From the NCBI GenBank assembly GCA_916048095.2, contig OU696576.1:1583501-1647500 (forward strand): 64,000 nucleotides of DNA. The letters run 5' to 3'. Position 1 is the stretch's first letter. The number at the start of each line of letters is the position of its first letter. Positions 31,301-46,300 of the stretch are shown here, piece by piece. The notes beneath the pieces are model-generated. The model worked only from the letters and a program-made list of their open reading frames with translations, was not told the DNA's origin and searched no databases. The position numbers were made by a program, and so were the translations under genes. The DNA comes from Sacculina carcini (Eukaryota > Arthropoda > Thecostraca > Sacculinidae).

Positions 31301-34300
31301 CTTTATGTCTTTATTATGTGACGAAAATGGCAAAATATGTTGCCAAAAGTCCCAAAATATGTTATTTAATTTTCATATATGTGAACTTTGGACTGTTTCA
31401 TAGATTATTTGCATTTTATGCGCGTATCCAGCGACATTACATTGGAGAGCCACCATTAGAGAGGCGAAATTTTCATGCTACGTGGCAAAAGTTTCACCTT
31501 GATATGACCCCCCGATAAGGTAGAGGTGCAGTGGCGGCACCAGAGTTCTTCCGGGGGGGGGGGGGGGGGTCGAAATGGTTAAGGAAAATATGTGGTGGTC
31601 TTGCGAAGTATGAGGAACCACACTCGAAATGTTCATGGAAGAGGTGGCACTGTAGTGGTGTCATTTTTGGACTTGCTTCGAGTCGCAATGGTCCCATGAT
31701 TCGATTCTACATGTATAGTGCACACTGAGCATTGACTTGTGAGGGTCAGGTGTATGTTGACTGTGTGGTGATGTATGCGCGTGTGTTGACCAGTGCGTAC
31801 ATGTGTGGTGTATGAATTGCGTGTATGTGAAACATGTGTGTGAGTGATTGTACAATTTTGCCAAGTTCGTCTGTGTCTTGTCGTGTGATTGAGCACAACT
31901 TAGACTTGGTGATGTTCCGTGCTTCGTTCCTTCGTGACATCTAAACAGGCAGTGAGAGATGTGGTGGAGCATGTTGAGTCAAAAGAAAGACGGAGAAATA
32001 TTTACATACAGCAAACGCGAGAAAACACGGAAGCTGGTAGCAGAGAGAATATATGAAGGAAGTGAATTGAAAAGTGTAGGTGCATTTAATTATAAGGATT
32101 TTGCCGACCAGCGAGACTCATTGATAGTTCTCGGACATATCAATGGACGGAGATGGCGAGACATATGGGAATATTTGTTCATAACACCCAAACATTAATA
32201 ATAGCTGTGTTCACATGTTCATAACACCCAAACATTTATAATGGCTACAGGTCCCCCTTTCACAAAGGAAAGTATTAGCCGCTCAGAGGCGGGGGTATCA
32301 TAGCTGCCAAGCTACTCATTGTCGCCTGCTTTTTATGTCGTGACATTTTAGATGTTGTCACTTGTACCACGCTCACAGATATACACACTTGGTACACCTT
32401 TGATACTACGCTGGTCGAGGTGAACTATTGCAGGGTATTATGGGAGTATACAGGTGTTTGTGGCTAATATGTCGATAGGGTAATAGTGTAGTGCTGCCGC
32501 GGGATCAAACAGTCTCTTGTGTAGTACGACTATTACGACCGGCCGAATGACGATTAGAACTGAGGACGAGGAATGCCATCTTCAGGTGGCAGCGGAACAA
32601 AAAGTTCAAAATTCCATGCTCCGTTGATGTTGTACTGGTCGTTGTTGGATAGCAGTTGAGTGACATCGTGCAGGCTGAACTCACTCGGGCGAATGTATTT
32701 TGTGAGTTCACTACGAGTCGGCGAGTCACAAACAGTTGACCAAAGAAAAACAGGGTCGTCATTCTCAGGTGGACACGGTCTAGACAAGTCACGAGGGTTC
32801 ACTTGATGGAGGTCATCCTCGCTGATGTGCAGCAGATGAAACGTCTGCTGTGATTCCCTGTGAACAGTGTCATGTGTTTCTGTGCTGGTGTTTGCACTGG
32901 TCTCATTGTTTTCGAGAGCCAGGGGTTCACTCACTGATAGACCAGTGTCTTTGTTGTTGGGCACGTTGTTTATGGCAGACAGTGTGCTGACTGATCTTGT
33001 CACACGCACACGAGAGGCGGTGTGCTGAACGATGTTGTCACACTCACACAAGTTAGTTCTCATTCTCTTGGCTGGTGATGGAGTTGTAGCACAGCCACTT
33101 CGCTTCCTCTTTCCATGAGAACTCTTCGACTTGACCCACCTTCTCATGTCCTTGATGAACTTTTCACCCCCTCTGGTGGTCGGAGGATACGTTCTTTTTA
33201 GAGGTGGCATCTTGTTGGTTACTCGGCGGACAGTATTATTGTCTTTGGCAGCTGTTGTTCGACGCTGATCGGTTGCATTTGTGTCGTTGTCTGATTGGCA
33301 CTGGATGTTAGTGCCTGGTAAGCTTATTCTCAGTGATGATGTCATATTCATCCCAGCTTAGAGTAACTTAGAGTAGAGTTTGGTCAGATAAATCACGTAT
33401 AAACGTATGAACGCTAGCGCTAAGATGCGTAATGCACATAAGACGCCACGAAATTGAACAGGTCAACGACCCGGTCGATATAATACAGCCACACTTGTTT
33501 TTCTTATAAAAAACACACGCTGTTGTTATATTGACGCCTTTGATTTGAATAATTCATGTCGAGATTGGATTTATTATATTTTATTCAACTATCTTCAGGT
33601 CGTTTGTTATAAATTGGGGTTAATATATAAAAGTACATTTTTTTAACCATAAATTATTAAAGTGTATTAAGTATTCATGGAATTATTGAATATAACCGGG
33701 TTCAATTATTTATAAATAGCTCAAACTTAATTGATGCGGAATTTTCATGTATTTTTAGTTCGGGTAGAGGGATAAGACAGAAGACAGCTGCATTAATCCA
33801 AGGAGGGGCCAACCCTGTTGGATTATCGCTCCCCCCTTGGTGTGGCAGTACAGGGAGAGAAGAAGCAGAGGGTAGTCTTTTAGTCGTCTCTTACACGACA
33901 CGCAGCGGGTACGGCGGCAGTATTCTTATCCCCTGACCGCAGGATGACTGCAGGGAATTTTCATGGAAAACTGGTGTTTATAAGCGTTATTACTAGGGCT
34001 GTCAAAAAAGTAACCTAAAAATCAGAACAAAGTTACTTTATTTTCGAGAAAATGTAACCTAAAAAGTAACCTAAAAATAACCTATGAGTTTTAATGTTAT
34101 TATCACTTTTGTATCGCTATATCACATGTTTATCACGTCTTTGCTGATTAGAGCGCTATATGAAATACACGGTTTGTTTGTTGTTTGTTTGTAACCTGAT
34201 GAAACATAGCACGTGTATACACATTGTGTACGCACAGCGAGAGCAATATTCGTGTGCTCCTGTGTGTGTGTGTGTATATATGTATGTGTGTGTGTGTGTT

Positions 34301-37300
34301 TGTATTGATGTATGTGAGCATTGTACACGCATATGACATGCATGTGGGGATCATTAAACTCGCAAACTGCCTCTTTCGTCGATCATCAAATGTACATGTA
34401 CGGTCTTGAATAAACAAAGTTGTGACAAACGTAAAGTTTTGGCAGTGTAGTTAGTTACAGTGTATTGCCGAATTGTTCTGCAGTTTTATCGCATACAGGT
34501 TTGAAAATTGAATTGAGAATTATAGCCTGTTTTTTGTTTTCAGAGCCGTATCGACAGCCCCTCGGCCGTGGGCCCCACGATGTTCAGGGACACCTTTAGA
34601 AAAAAGGGGAAGGGGCTACCAGAGTGAACGTGTGGCTAAAATCGTCACTAGCTTTTTTGTACAAGGTGTTCATAATTTTATCAACATTTTTCCTTTGGAG
34701 GAGCCCCAAACACCTCTTTACGGCTCTGTATGCTTTAATTTACAACTTTTATGTGAGTTACAAAAACATATGAGGGTAACATGTGATAAGAGGTGGTTGA
34801 GTTTGCGGTTCATACACACATGGTGGACAAATCATCTTGGTTCTGTGAAGTGATTATCATCAGTGGGAGCGCCAATAATTTTCCGGAGGGAGGACTACGA
34901 GATGAATTTGTAGCAGAAAATTTCTGTCAGCCTCTTAGCATTGACTTTGTGAAGTCAGCGAGAATTTATGATGATGGAAGTCGTCGCTACTCGACAACAT
35001 CTATGTTCAATAGGAAGCTGGCGAATTCCGAAACAGTTCAGATATCATGTATGGTGTATTCTGAAACCTCAGGAAAGGTCCATTGATCAGCATGCAAGCT
35101 GCTTTCTCCGAAAGAAAATGCTTTTACGCAGGGTTTTAACGACTGGAAAAACTCGAAACGATTTGAGCACCATGAAAACAGTGCCTCTCACAGGAGTGCA
35201 ATTTTGGCCAGTGTGATCCGTGCACAGAAAAAAGGATTAATGGACACACATTAAGAAAATCAGACTGAAAAAGTGCGGACATACTGGAGAAAAGTTCTAG
35301 AAAGAGTTGTTGCTGGGATAAAGATCATATCTGTAAGAGGACTTGTTTTCGTCGAGACAATGAAATTTTTGGTTCGGAAAACAATGGCAACTTCTTAGGG
35401 ATCATATAACTTTTAGCACAATTCGATCCATTTTTGGCAAATCATCTGTCACGCTTTGGAAATGCTGGAAGAGGCATTGTTTCCTACATGTCTTCGACTA
35501 CTTGTGATGAATTTTTAATGCTCATGACTGCAAAGGTCCTCAATAGCATCATTTCAGCCGTGAAAACTGCAAAATACATTGCATTAAGTGTGGATTCGAC
35601 ACCAGATATTTCACACACAGTTCAATTGGCATTCATTGTTCGCTTTGTCGATTCCACTGGTAAGCCAGTGGAACACTTCATAAAATTCATTTCTCTTCCG
35701 AGTCATGATGAAGAAACTATCAAGAATGCTGTACTTGACACTCTACTTGAGCATGATCTCTCTATTATGGATTGTCGAGGTCAGAGTGACGACAACGCAA
35801 GTAATATGTATGGAAAATATATCGGATTACAATCCCGTATCAAGACAATCAATTCTCTCGCAGAGTATGTACCATGCTCAGCACATTCTTTGAATATTGG
35901 GGGTTCGTGCCAGAGCCGTTGTCAGGACTTATGGGGCCCCCTCGAAAGCAACACTTGGGCCCCCATTATAAATATAGCACCAAATAATGAGTTTATTCAT
36001 TAGACATAATCACATAATACAAGCTCAGGTGAAAACATCTGAGCAAAAAGGTGAAGGCTATACATAATAAATATGATAAATTTTAATATCATACGTGAGG
36101 CAACGGGGCCCCTCAACATTCGGGGCCCCCCGGCCGGTGGGTACGGGGGGCGGTTGCTACGGCTCTGGTTCGTGCCCTGCGGAGTGTTGCGTTGGTGCCG
36201 TGTCATTTTTTGGATTTTTGCATACGCTCTTTAATTTTGTATCTGTTTCAACACACCGGTGGAGTATACTCAAGTCAACCATCCATGGAGACATCATCAA
36301 GTCATTATCAACAACAAGATGATCAGCGCGGCTTGATGCAACACATGCCTTGAAAAGTAACTTCATTGAAGTACGTTCTGCTTTGAGCGAAATCACACGA
36401 GATGAAAACCAGTCGGTATCTACAAGGAGTGAAGCAGAGGGCTTAGTATTGAAAATGGAAATTTTTTAATAGGCCCTATTCTGTGTGTTTTGGGACTGTA
36501 TACTGGAACGCTAAAATGCCACCAATAAGACGCTTCAAAGAGTCGACATTGATATGTCAACATGTGTTAAAATCCACGCAGGATTAGTGGAGTTTGCAAG
36601 ATCACTTCGTAGTGATGAAGCTTTTGACATTTTGGAACAGAAAGCTAAGTTGCTGGTGAAGGACGCGAGTTAGCGTGCTCAACAAAAAAACGACTTTTTA
36701 ATGAGACAGATACCGAAATTTTTATACCACTGAAGCAAAGGTTCAAAACAGACACCTACTATGTTATTCTGGATTCACTAATAACGGAATTGATAAAAAG
36801 AAAAGAAGCATATCATGGCGTGAATAGAAAGTTTGGATTTATTTTCCAAATCACCAACATTCCAGATACTGAATTAAGTGGAGCTGCGGTAAAGTTGCAG
36901 CAGCACTTTTCGGCAGATGTTGAAACATTTGCTGAAGAAATTGATTCATTCTAATCTGCTCTACATAAGCCGATAATCATAACAAACATTTATAATGGAT
37001 GTGTTCACATGTTCATAACACCCACACATTTTTAATGGATGTGTTCACATGTTCATAACACCCAAACATTCATAATGTGCTAAAACATTCCTTTTGTGGA
37101 CTCCGTGGTGCAGTTGTTAGCACACCCGCCTCACAAGCGGGAGGTCCGTGGTTCGAAACCCGGCGGAGCAGAATTTCATTGGGCGAATTCTATAATCCAA
37201 CAGCCCCTGTCAACCCAGCAGTGAATGATACCAGATATCAGTCATGACTTGTGCCATGCATTCTGGGGAGGTGGCCCTCTCTAATACGTCTTACGTCCTT

Positions 37301-40300
37301 GTGGCGCCATAGCGTGGAGAGGGTCGGTTCTGCGGTGGCAGCGAGCTGCACGGGGCACGCCTGTTCATAAGCTTCGGCTTCTTCCCGTGTAGCAGCTGCC
37401 ACTTAGGCATTTAACCTTATTTAATGGTATCATAGCTGGGCATAGGGGTATCATAGCTGCCTTGCTACTCATTGTCGCCTGCTTTTTATGTCGTGACATT
37501 TTAGATGTTGTCACTTGTTCCACGCTCACAGATATACATCATGTGTAAGACAAACCTGGCAGTGTGTTTGTTGTCAAATACATTCTTCTTGCCATTATCG
37601 GCTTATGTAGAGCAGATTGGAATGAAGCAGATGCATCCTCAATGTCCTTCAACCGTTGCAAATCATCATATATCCTTCGTCCTGTGCCGTACTTTCTTGT
37701 AGATTATGTCTTGCGAGCGACTGTTTTGTCGCCGTCCTGGCAATCAACCATGATTCACATGTCCTCACAGTGACAGAGTTGGCTGCACGTGCAGATAACG
37801 TGCACTTTCAAATGAGCATGACTGAATGCACCATCTCGTTATGCAGTTATTACGTCACACTGCGTCGTAAATGTCACAAAATTATGGCAACGCCACAGAT
37901 TGTCGCCATACAGCGTCGTCGGCAACGTCGTACATGTGGGACATACGGTGTGAATAATCCACGTCTGGAGACCAGTATTTGATGCAGTTCCCTCCACCCT
38001 CTGCTGTCTTCTCTTCATCATGTACATGCACAATATTGCCCTATCGATATACCAGCCACAAACACCTGTATACTTCCATAATACTCTACAATAGTTCACC
38101 TCGGCCAGCGTAGTATCAAAGGCGTACCAAGTGCGGTGAATGCGACTGTGGCTTGTGGCCAATATGTTCACTTTTCACCATAGCGAAATCTCAGTGGTCT
38201 TCAACACGACGCAAGAGTATACAACAGGTAGCTAGCATTTAACGCAATGTTGGCGGATATTGGCTGGGCTCATTAACCTAACCTAACCTTAGCTACATAC
38301 TATGGGTGAATAATGAGCCAAGCCAATAGCCACATATATTGCTCAATGTGCTAGATACCTATTACACACAAACTCGTGCGATGTGTTGAAAACCACTGAA
38401 ATTACGCTATGGTGAAAAGTGAACATATTGGTCACAAGCCACAGTCACAATCACTGCACTTGGTACACCTTTGACACTACGATGGTCGAGGTGAACTATT
38501 GCAGAGTATTATGGGAGTATACAGGTGTTTGTGGCTAATATGTTGATAGGGTAATAGTGTAGTACTGCCGCGGGATCAAACAGTTTCTTGTGTAGTACGA
38601 CTATTACGACCGGCCGAATGACGTTCAGAACTGAGGACGAGGAATGCCATCTTCAGGTGGCAGCGGAACAAAAAGCTCAAAATTCCACGCTCCGTTGATG
38701 TTGTACTCGTCGTTGTTGGATAGCAGCTGAGTGACATCGTGCAGGCTGAACTCACTCGGGCGAATGTATTTTGTGAGTTCACTACGAGTCGGCGAGTCAC
38801 AAACAGTTGACGAAAGAAAAACAGAGTCGTCATTCTCAGGTGGACGCGGTCTAGACAAGTAACTAGGGTGAACTTGATGGAGGTCATCCTCGCTGATGTG
38901 CAGCAGATGAAACGTCTGCTGTGATTCCCTGTGAACAGTGTCATGTGTTTCTGTGCTGGTGTTTGCACTGGTCTCATTGTTTTCGAGAGCCAGTGGTTCA
39001 CTCGCTGATTGACCAGTGTATTTGTCGTTGGGCACGTTGTTTATGGCAGACAGTGTGCTGACTGATCTTGTCACACGCACACGGGAGGCGGTGTGCTGAA
39101 CGATGTTGTCACACTCACACAAGTCAGCTCTCATTTTCTTGGCTGGTGATGGAGTTGTAGCACAGCCACTTCGCTTCCTCTTTCCATGAGAACTCTTCGA
39201 CTTGACCCACCTTCTCATGTCCTTGATGAACTTTTCACCCCCTCTGGTGGTCGGAGGATACGTTCTTTTTAGAGGTGACACCTTGTTGGTTACTCGGCGG
39301 ACAGTATTATTGTCTTTGGCAGCTGTTGTTCGACGCTGATCGGTTGCATTTGTGTCGTTGTCTGATTGGCACTGGATGTTAGTGCCTAGTAAGCTTATTC
39401 TCAGTGATGATGTCATATTCATCCCAGCTTAGAGTAACTTAGAGTAGAGTTTGGTCAGATAAATCACGTATAAACGTATGAACGCTAGCGCTAAGATGCG
39501 TAATGCACATAAGACGCCACGAAATTGAACAGGTCAACGATCCGGTCGATATAATTCAGCCACACTTGTTTTTCTCATAAAAACACACGCTGTTGTTATA
39601 TTGACGCCTTTGATTTGAATAATTCATGTCGAGATTTGACGACGGTCTCGACTTGCGACGTTTCGCGGATACGACGCTAGAAATCATCTGCTCGAGTTAC
39701 ATCGATTGAGTCGTAAGTACGACGCAATAATTTGTTTTCTGAGCTGTGAGTTGATGTGGAATTACCGTCAGAAATAGTAGTACAATACAATTGTTTGGAA
39801 AAGCACGTGCTTCGCCTTACTAGAGGTGTCATTAGCAATACCTCACGTAAACAACGTCGACAGTTTTCGACGTTCGTCAGTTTTTAGGCTGACGCAATCG
39901 CTACATGCAAAATGGTCCACCAGTGATATAGAATAGGAGCTGCATGCAAAACGCACCTCTATGGTTTCAAAGCGTAAAGTGAACTCTTCAGATAATAGCG
40001 CATCTAAGAAAAGGAAGGTCATCACCATGGACATGAAATTAGACATTGTGAATCGAGCAGAAAAGGGAGAGAGGCCATCGGATAGGGATCCGCTCCTATG
40101 CAATCAACTGTGATAACTAAACAGCGTAGCGGTCTCATTATTGAGATAGAGAGACTTCTGGTTTTGTGGCTGGAGGACCAGCATCAACGGCGTATCCCGG
40201 TGAGTCTTATTTGGATTCAAGAAAAATCGAAAAGATTGTGTGAGGCATTGAAGAGTGAGAAGGGAAAAGAGAGTGAAAGTGAACAGACTTCGGCCAGCAG

Positions 40301-43300
40301 GGGTTGGTTCATGCAGTTTAAGGAGCGTAATCATTATCATAACCTTAAACTGCAAGGTGAAGCTGCAAGTGGTGATGAGAAAGCAGCAAGAGCGTATCCT
40401 CGTGATTTGGATGAAATAATTCAGAAGGGATATCAAGTGTATAATAAAGTATATTATAGAATTCCACATATGGAGATATCAAATATCGATTCAAGTCTTG
40501 TGAGAACGATTGCTGAAAGTAAGAAAAAGGTACGAAATTACGGTACGAAATTTTTTTCGTACTAGTACGGTACGATTGCAAAAATGAGGTACGGTACGAA
40601 ATTACGGTACGAAATTTTTTCGTTGGTACGAATCACGAAAAACCAATCGTACCGTACCGTGCTTCATTCTCTGGTGTGGTGTATGGATTGCGTGTATGTG
40701 AAACATGTGTGTGAGTGATTGTACAATTTTTCCGAGTTCGTCTGTGTCTTGTCGTGTGAGTGAGCACAACTTAGACTTGGTGATGTTCCGTGCTTCGTTC
40801 TTTGTGACATCTAAACAGGCAGTGAGAGATGTGGTGGAGCATGTTGAGTCAAAAGAAAGACGGAAAAATATTTACATACAGCAAACGCGAGAAAACACGG
40901 AAGCTGGTAGCAGAGAGAATATATGAAGAAAGTGAATTGTAAAGTGTAGGTGCATTTACATATAAGGATTTTACCGACCAGCAAGACTCATTGATAGTCC
41001 TCGGACATATCAATGAACGGAGATGGCGAGACTTAGGGGAATATATGTTTATAACACCCAAACATTTATAATGGTTATGTTCACATGTTCATAACACCCA
41101 AACATTCATAATGGCTATGTTCATATGTTTATAACACCCAAACATTCATAGTGGATTTGTTCACATATTCATAACACCCAAACATTTATAATAGCTGTGT
41201 TCACATGTTCATCACACCCAAACGTTCATAATGGCTACAGGTCCCCCTTTCACAGAGGAAAGTATTAGCCGCTCAGAGGCGGGGGTATCATAGTTGCCAA
41301 GCTACTCATTGTCGCCTGCTTTTTATGTCGTGACATTTTAGATGTTGTCACTTGTACCACGCTCACAGATATACGCACTTGGTACACCTTTGACACTACG
41401 CTGCTCGAGGTAAACTATTGCAGAGTATTATGGGAGTATACAGGTGTTTGTGGCTAATATGTTGATAGGGTAATAGTGTAGTACTGCCGCGGGATCAAAC
41501 AGTCTCTTGTGTAGTACGACTATTACGACCGGCCGAATGACGTTTAGAACTGAGGACGAGGAATGCCATCTTCAGGTGGCAGCGGAACAAACAGTTCAAA
41601 ATTCCACGCTCCGTTGATGTTGTACTCGTCGTTGTTGGATAGCAGATGAGTGACATCTTGCAGGCTGAACTCACTCGGGCGAATGTATTTTGTGAGTTCA
41701 CTACGAGTCGGCGAGTCACAAACAGTTGACGAAAGAAAAACAGAGTCGTCATTCTCAGGTTGACACGGTCTAGACAAGTCACTAGGGTTCACTTGATGGA
41801 GGTCATCCTCGCTGATGTGCAGCAGATGAAACGTCTGCTGTGATTCCCTGTGAACAGTGTCATGTGTTTCTGTGCTGGTGTTTGCACTGGTCTCATTGTT
41901 TTCGAGAGCCAGTGGTTCACTCGCTGATAGAACAGTGTCTTTGTCGTTGGGCACGTTGTTTATGACAGACAGTGTGCTGACTGATCTTGTCACACGCACA
42001 CGAGAGGCGGTGTGCTGAACGATGTTGTCACACTCACACAAGTCAGTTCTCATGATCTTGGCTGGTGATGGAGTTGGAGCACAGCCACTTCGCTTCCTCT
42101 TTCCATGAGATCTCTTCGACTTGACCCACCTTCTCATGTCCTTTATGAACTTTTCACCCCCTCTGGTGGTCGGAGGATACGTTCTTTTTAGAGGTGACAT
42201 CTTGTTGGTTACTCGGCGGACAGTATTATTGTCTTTGGCAGCTGTTCGACGCTGATCGGTTGCATTTGTGTCGTTGTCTGATTGGCACTGGATGTTAGTG
42301 CCTGGTAAGCTTATTCTCAGTGATGATGTCATATTCATCCCAGCTTAGGGTAACTTAGAGTAGAGTTTTGTCAGATAAATGACGTATAAACGTATGAACG
42401 CTTGCGCTAAGATGCGTAATGCACATAAGACGCCACGAAATTGAACAGGTCAACGACCCGGTCGATATAATACAGCCACACTTGTTTTTCTTATAAAAAC
42501 ACACGCTGTTGTTATATTGACGCCTTTGATTTGAATAATTCATGTCGAGATTTCATTTATTATATTTTATTCAACTATCTTCAGGTCGTTTGTTATAAAT
42601 TGGGGTTAATATATAAAATACATTTTTGTAACCTTAACTTATTGAAGTGTATTAAGTTTTAATAGTATTATTTAATATAACCGGGTTCAATTATTTAAAA
42701 ATAACTCAAACTGAATTGATGCGGAATTTTCATGAATTTTTAGTTCGGGTAGAGGGAATGACAGGAGACAGCTGCATTAATCCAAGGGGGTGCCAACCCT
42801 ATTGGATTATCTCTCCCTCCTTGGTGTGGCAGTTCAGGGAGGGAAGAAGCAGAGGGTCCACTTTTAGTCGCCTCTTACACGACACGCAGCGAGTACGGCG
42901 GCAGTATTCTCATCCCCTGACCTCAGGATGACCGCAGGGAATTTTCATGGAAAATTGGTGTTTATAAGCGTTATTACTAGGGCTGTCAAAAATGTAACCC
43001 AAAAATCAGAAAATGTTACTTTATTTTCGAGAAAATTTAACCTAAAAAGTAACCTTAACCTATGAGTTTTAATGTTATTATCACTTTTATATCGCTTTAT
43101 CACATGTTAATCACGTCTTTGCTGATTAGAGCGCTATATGAAATACACGGTTTGTTTGTTGTTTGTTTGTAACCTGATGAAACATAGCACGTGTATACAC
43201 ATTGTGTACGCTCAGCGAGAGCAATATTCGTGTGCTCCTGTGTGTGTGTGTGTATATATGTATGTGTGTGTGTGTGTTTGTATTGATGTATGTGAGCATT

Positions 43301-46300
43301 GTACACGCATATGACATGCATGTGGGGATCATTAAACTCGCAAACTGCCTCTTTCGTCGATCATCAAATGTACATGTACGGTCTTGAATAAACAAAGTTG
43401 TGACAAACGTAAAGTTTTGGCAGTGTAGTTAGTTACAGTGTATTGCCGAATTGTTCTGCAGTTTTATCGCATACAGGTTTGAAAATTGAATTGAGAATTA
43501 TAGCCTGTTTTTTGTTTTCAGAACCGTATCGACAGCCCCTCGGCCGTGGGCCCCACGATGTTCAGGGACACCTTTAGAAAAAAGGGGAAGGGGCTACCAG
43601 AGTGAACGTGTGGCTAAAATCGTCACTAGCTTTTTTGTACAAGGTGTTCATAATTTTATCAACATTTTTCCTTTGGAGGAGCCCCAAACACCTCTTTACG
43701 GCTCTGTATGCTTTCATTTACAACTTATATGTGAGTTAAACAAAAATATATGAGGGTAACATGTGATAAGAGGCGGTTGAGTTTGCGGTTCATACACACA
43801 TGGTGGACAAATCATCTTGGTTCTGTGAAGTGATTATCATCAGTGGGAGCGCCAATAATTTTCCGGAGGGAGGACTACGAGATGACTTTGTAGCAGAAAA
43901 TTTCTGTCAGCCTCTTAGCATTGACTTTGTGAAGTCAGCGAGAATTTATGATGATGGAAGTCGTCGCTACTCGACAACATCTATGTTCAATAGGAAGCTG
44001 GCGAATTCCGAAACAGTTCAGATATCATGTATGGTGTATTCTGAAACCTCAGGAAAGGTCCATTGATCAGCATGCAAGCTGCTTTCTCCGAAAGAAAATG
44101 CTTTTACGCAGGGTTTTAACGACTGGAAAAACTCGAAACGATTTGAGCACCATGAAAACAGTGCCTCTCACAGGAGTGCAATTTTGGCCAGTGTGATCCG
44201 TGCACAGAAAAAAGGATTAATGGACACACATTAAGAAAATCAGACTGAAAAAGTGCGGACATACTGGAGAAAAGTTCTAGAAAGAGTTGTTGCTGGGATA
44301 AAGATCATATCTGTAAGAGGACTTGTTTTCGTCGAGACAATGAAATTTTTGGTTCGGAAAACAATGGCAACTTCTTAGGGATCATATAACTTTTAGCACA
44401 ATTCGATCCATTTTTGGCAAATCATCTGTCACGCTTTGGAAATGCTGGAAGGGGCACTGTTTCCTACATGTCTTCTACTACTTGTGATGAATTTTTAGTG
44501 CTCATGACTGCAAAGGTCCTCAATAGCATCATTTCAGCCGTGAAAACTGCAAAATACATTGCATTAAGTGTGGATTCGACACCAGATATTTCACACACAG
44601 TTCAATTGGCATTCATTGTTCGCTTTGTCGATTCCACTGGTAAGCCAGTGGAACACTTCATAAAATTCATTTCTCTTCCGAGTCATGATGAAGAAACTAT
44701 CAAGAATGCTGTACTTGACACTCTACTTGAGCATGATCTCTCTATTATGGATTGTCGAGGTCAGAGTGACGACAACGCAAGTAATATGTATGGAAAATAT
44801 ATCGGATTACAATCCCGTATCAAGACAATCAATTCTCTCGCAGAGTATGTACCATGCTCAGCACATTCTTTGAATATTGTGGGTTCGTACCAGAGCCGTT
44901 GTCAGGACTTATGGGGCCCCCTCGAAAGCAACACTTGGGCCCCCATTAGAAATATAGCACCAAATAATGAGTTTATTCATTAGACATAATCACATAATAC
45001 AAGCTCAGGTGAAAACATCTGAGCAAAAAGGTGAAGGCTATACATAATAAATATGATAAATTTTAATATCATACGTGAAGCAACGGGGCCCCTCAACATT
45101 CGGGGCCCCCCGGCCGGTGGGTACGGGGGGCGGTTGCTACGGCTCTGGTTCGTGCCCTGCGGAGTGTTGCGTTGGTGCCGTGTCATTTTTTGGATTTTTG
45201 CAAGTACTCTTTAATTTTGTATCTGTTTCAACACACCGGTGGAGTATACTCAAGTCAACCATCCATGGAGACATCATCAAGTCCTTATCAACAACAAGAT
45301 GATCAGCGCGGCTTGATGCAACACATGCCTTGAAAAGTAACTTCATTGAAGTACGTTCTGCTTTGAGCGAAATCACACGAGATGAAAACCAGTCGGTATC
45401 TACAAGGAGTGAAGCAGAGGGCTTAGCATTGAAAATGGAAAAATTTTAATAGGCCCTATTCTGTGTGTTTTGGGACTGTATACTGGAACGCTAAAATGCC
45501 ACCAATAAGACGCTTCAAAGAGTCGACATTGATATGTCAACATGTGTTAAAATCCACGCAGGATTAGTGGAGTTTGCAAGATCACTTCGTAGTGATGAAG
45601 CTTTTGACTTTTTGGAACAGAAAGCTGGTGAAGGACGCGAGGTCAACAAAAAACGGGTTCAGCGCTCAACAAAAAAACGAAATTTTAATGAGACAGATAC
45701 AAAAAATTTTATACCACCGAAGAAAAGGTTCAAAACAGACACCTACTATGTTATTCTGGATTCACTAATAACGGAATTGATAAAAAGAAAAGAAGCATAT
45801 CATGGCGTGAATAGAAAGTTTGGATTTCTTTTCCAAATCACCAACATTCCAGATGCTGAATTAAGTGGAGCTGCGGTAAAGTTGCAGCAGCACTTTTCGG
45901 CAGATGTTGAAACATTTGCTGAAAAAATTGATTCATTCTAATCTGCTCTACATAAGCCGATAATCATAACAAACATTTATAATGGATGTGTTCACATGTT
46001 CATGACACCCACACATTTTTAATGGATGTGTTCACATGTTCATAACACCCAAACATTCCTAATGTGCTAAAACATTCCTTTTGTGGACTCCGTGGTGCAG
46101 TTGTTAGCACACCCGCCTCACAAGCGGGAGGTCCGTGGTTCGAAACCCGGCGGAGCAGAATTTCATTGGGCGAATTCTATAATCCCACATCCCCTGTCAA
46201 CCCAGCAGTAAATGGTACCAGATATCAGTCATGTGTTGTGTCGTGCATTCTGGGGAGGTGGCCCTCTCTAATACGTCTTACGTCCTTGTGGCGCCATAGC

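Larger units (their letters stand above)
31803..39637. repeat. Segmental duplication, unit I
   Basis: Collinear with 40674-48657 at an offset of about 8,980-9,020 bp. Matching landmarks: GTGTGGTGTAT start, antisense ORF, hAT relic with nested MITEs, SINE, foldback, second antisense ORF. Shared disabled sites show the segment was copied after its parts had decayed. Confidence 0.9.

Noticed and set aside
31633..34417. His/Thr-rich frames around 31700-31900 and 34120-34420
   Set aside because: Antisense of TG-rich repeats, duplicated with the segment at 43100-43400; no independent coding evidence.
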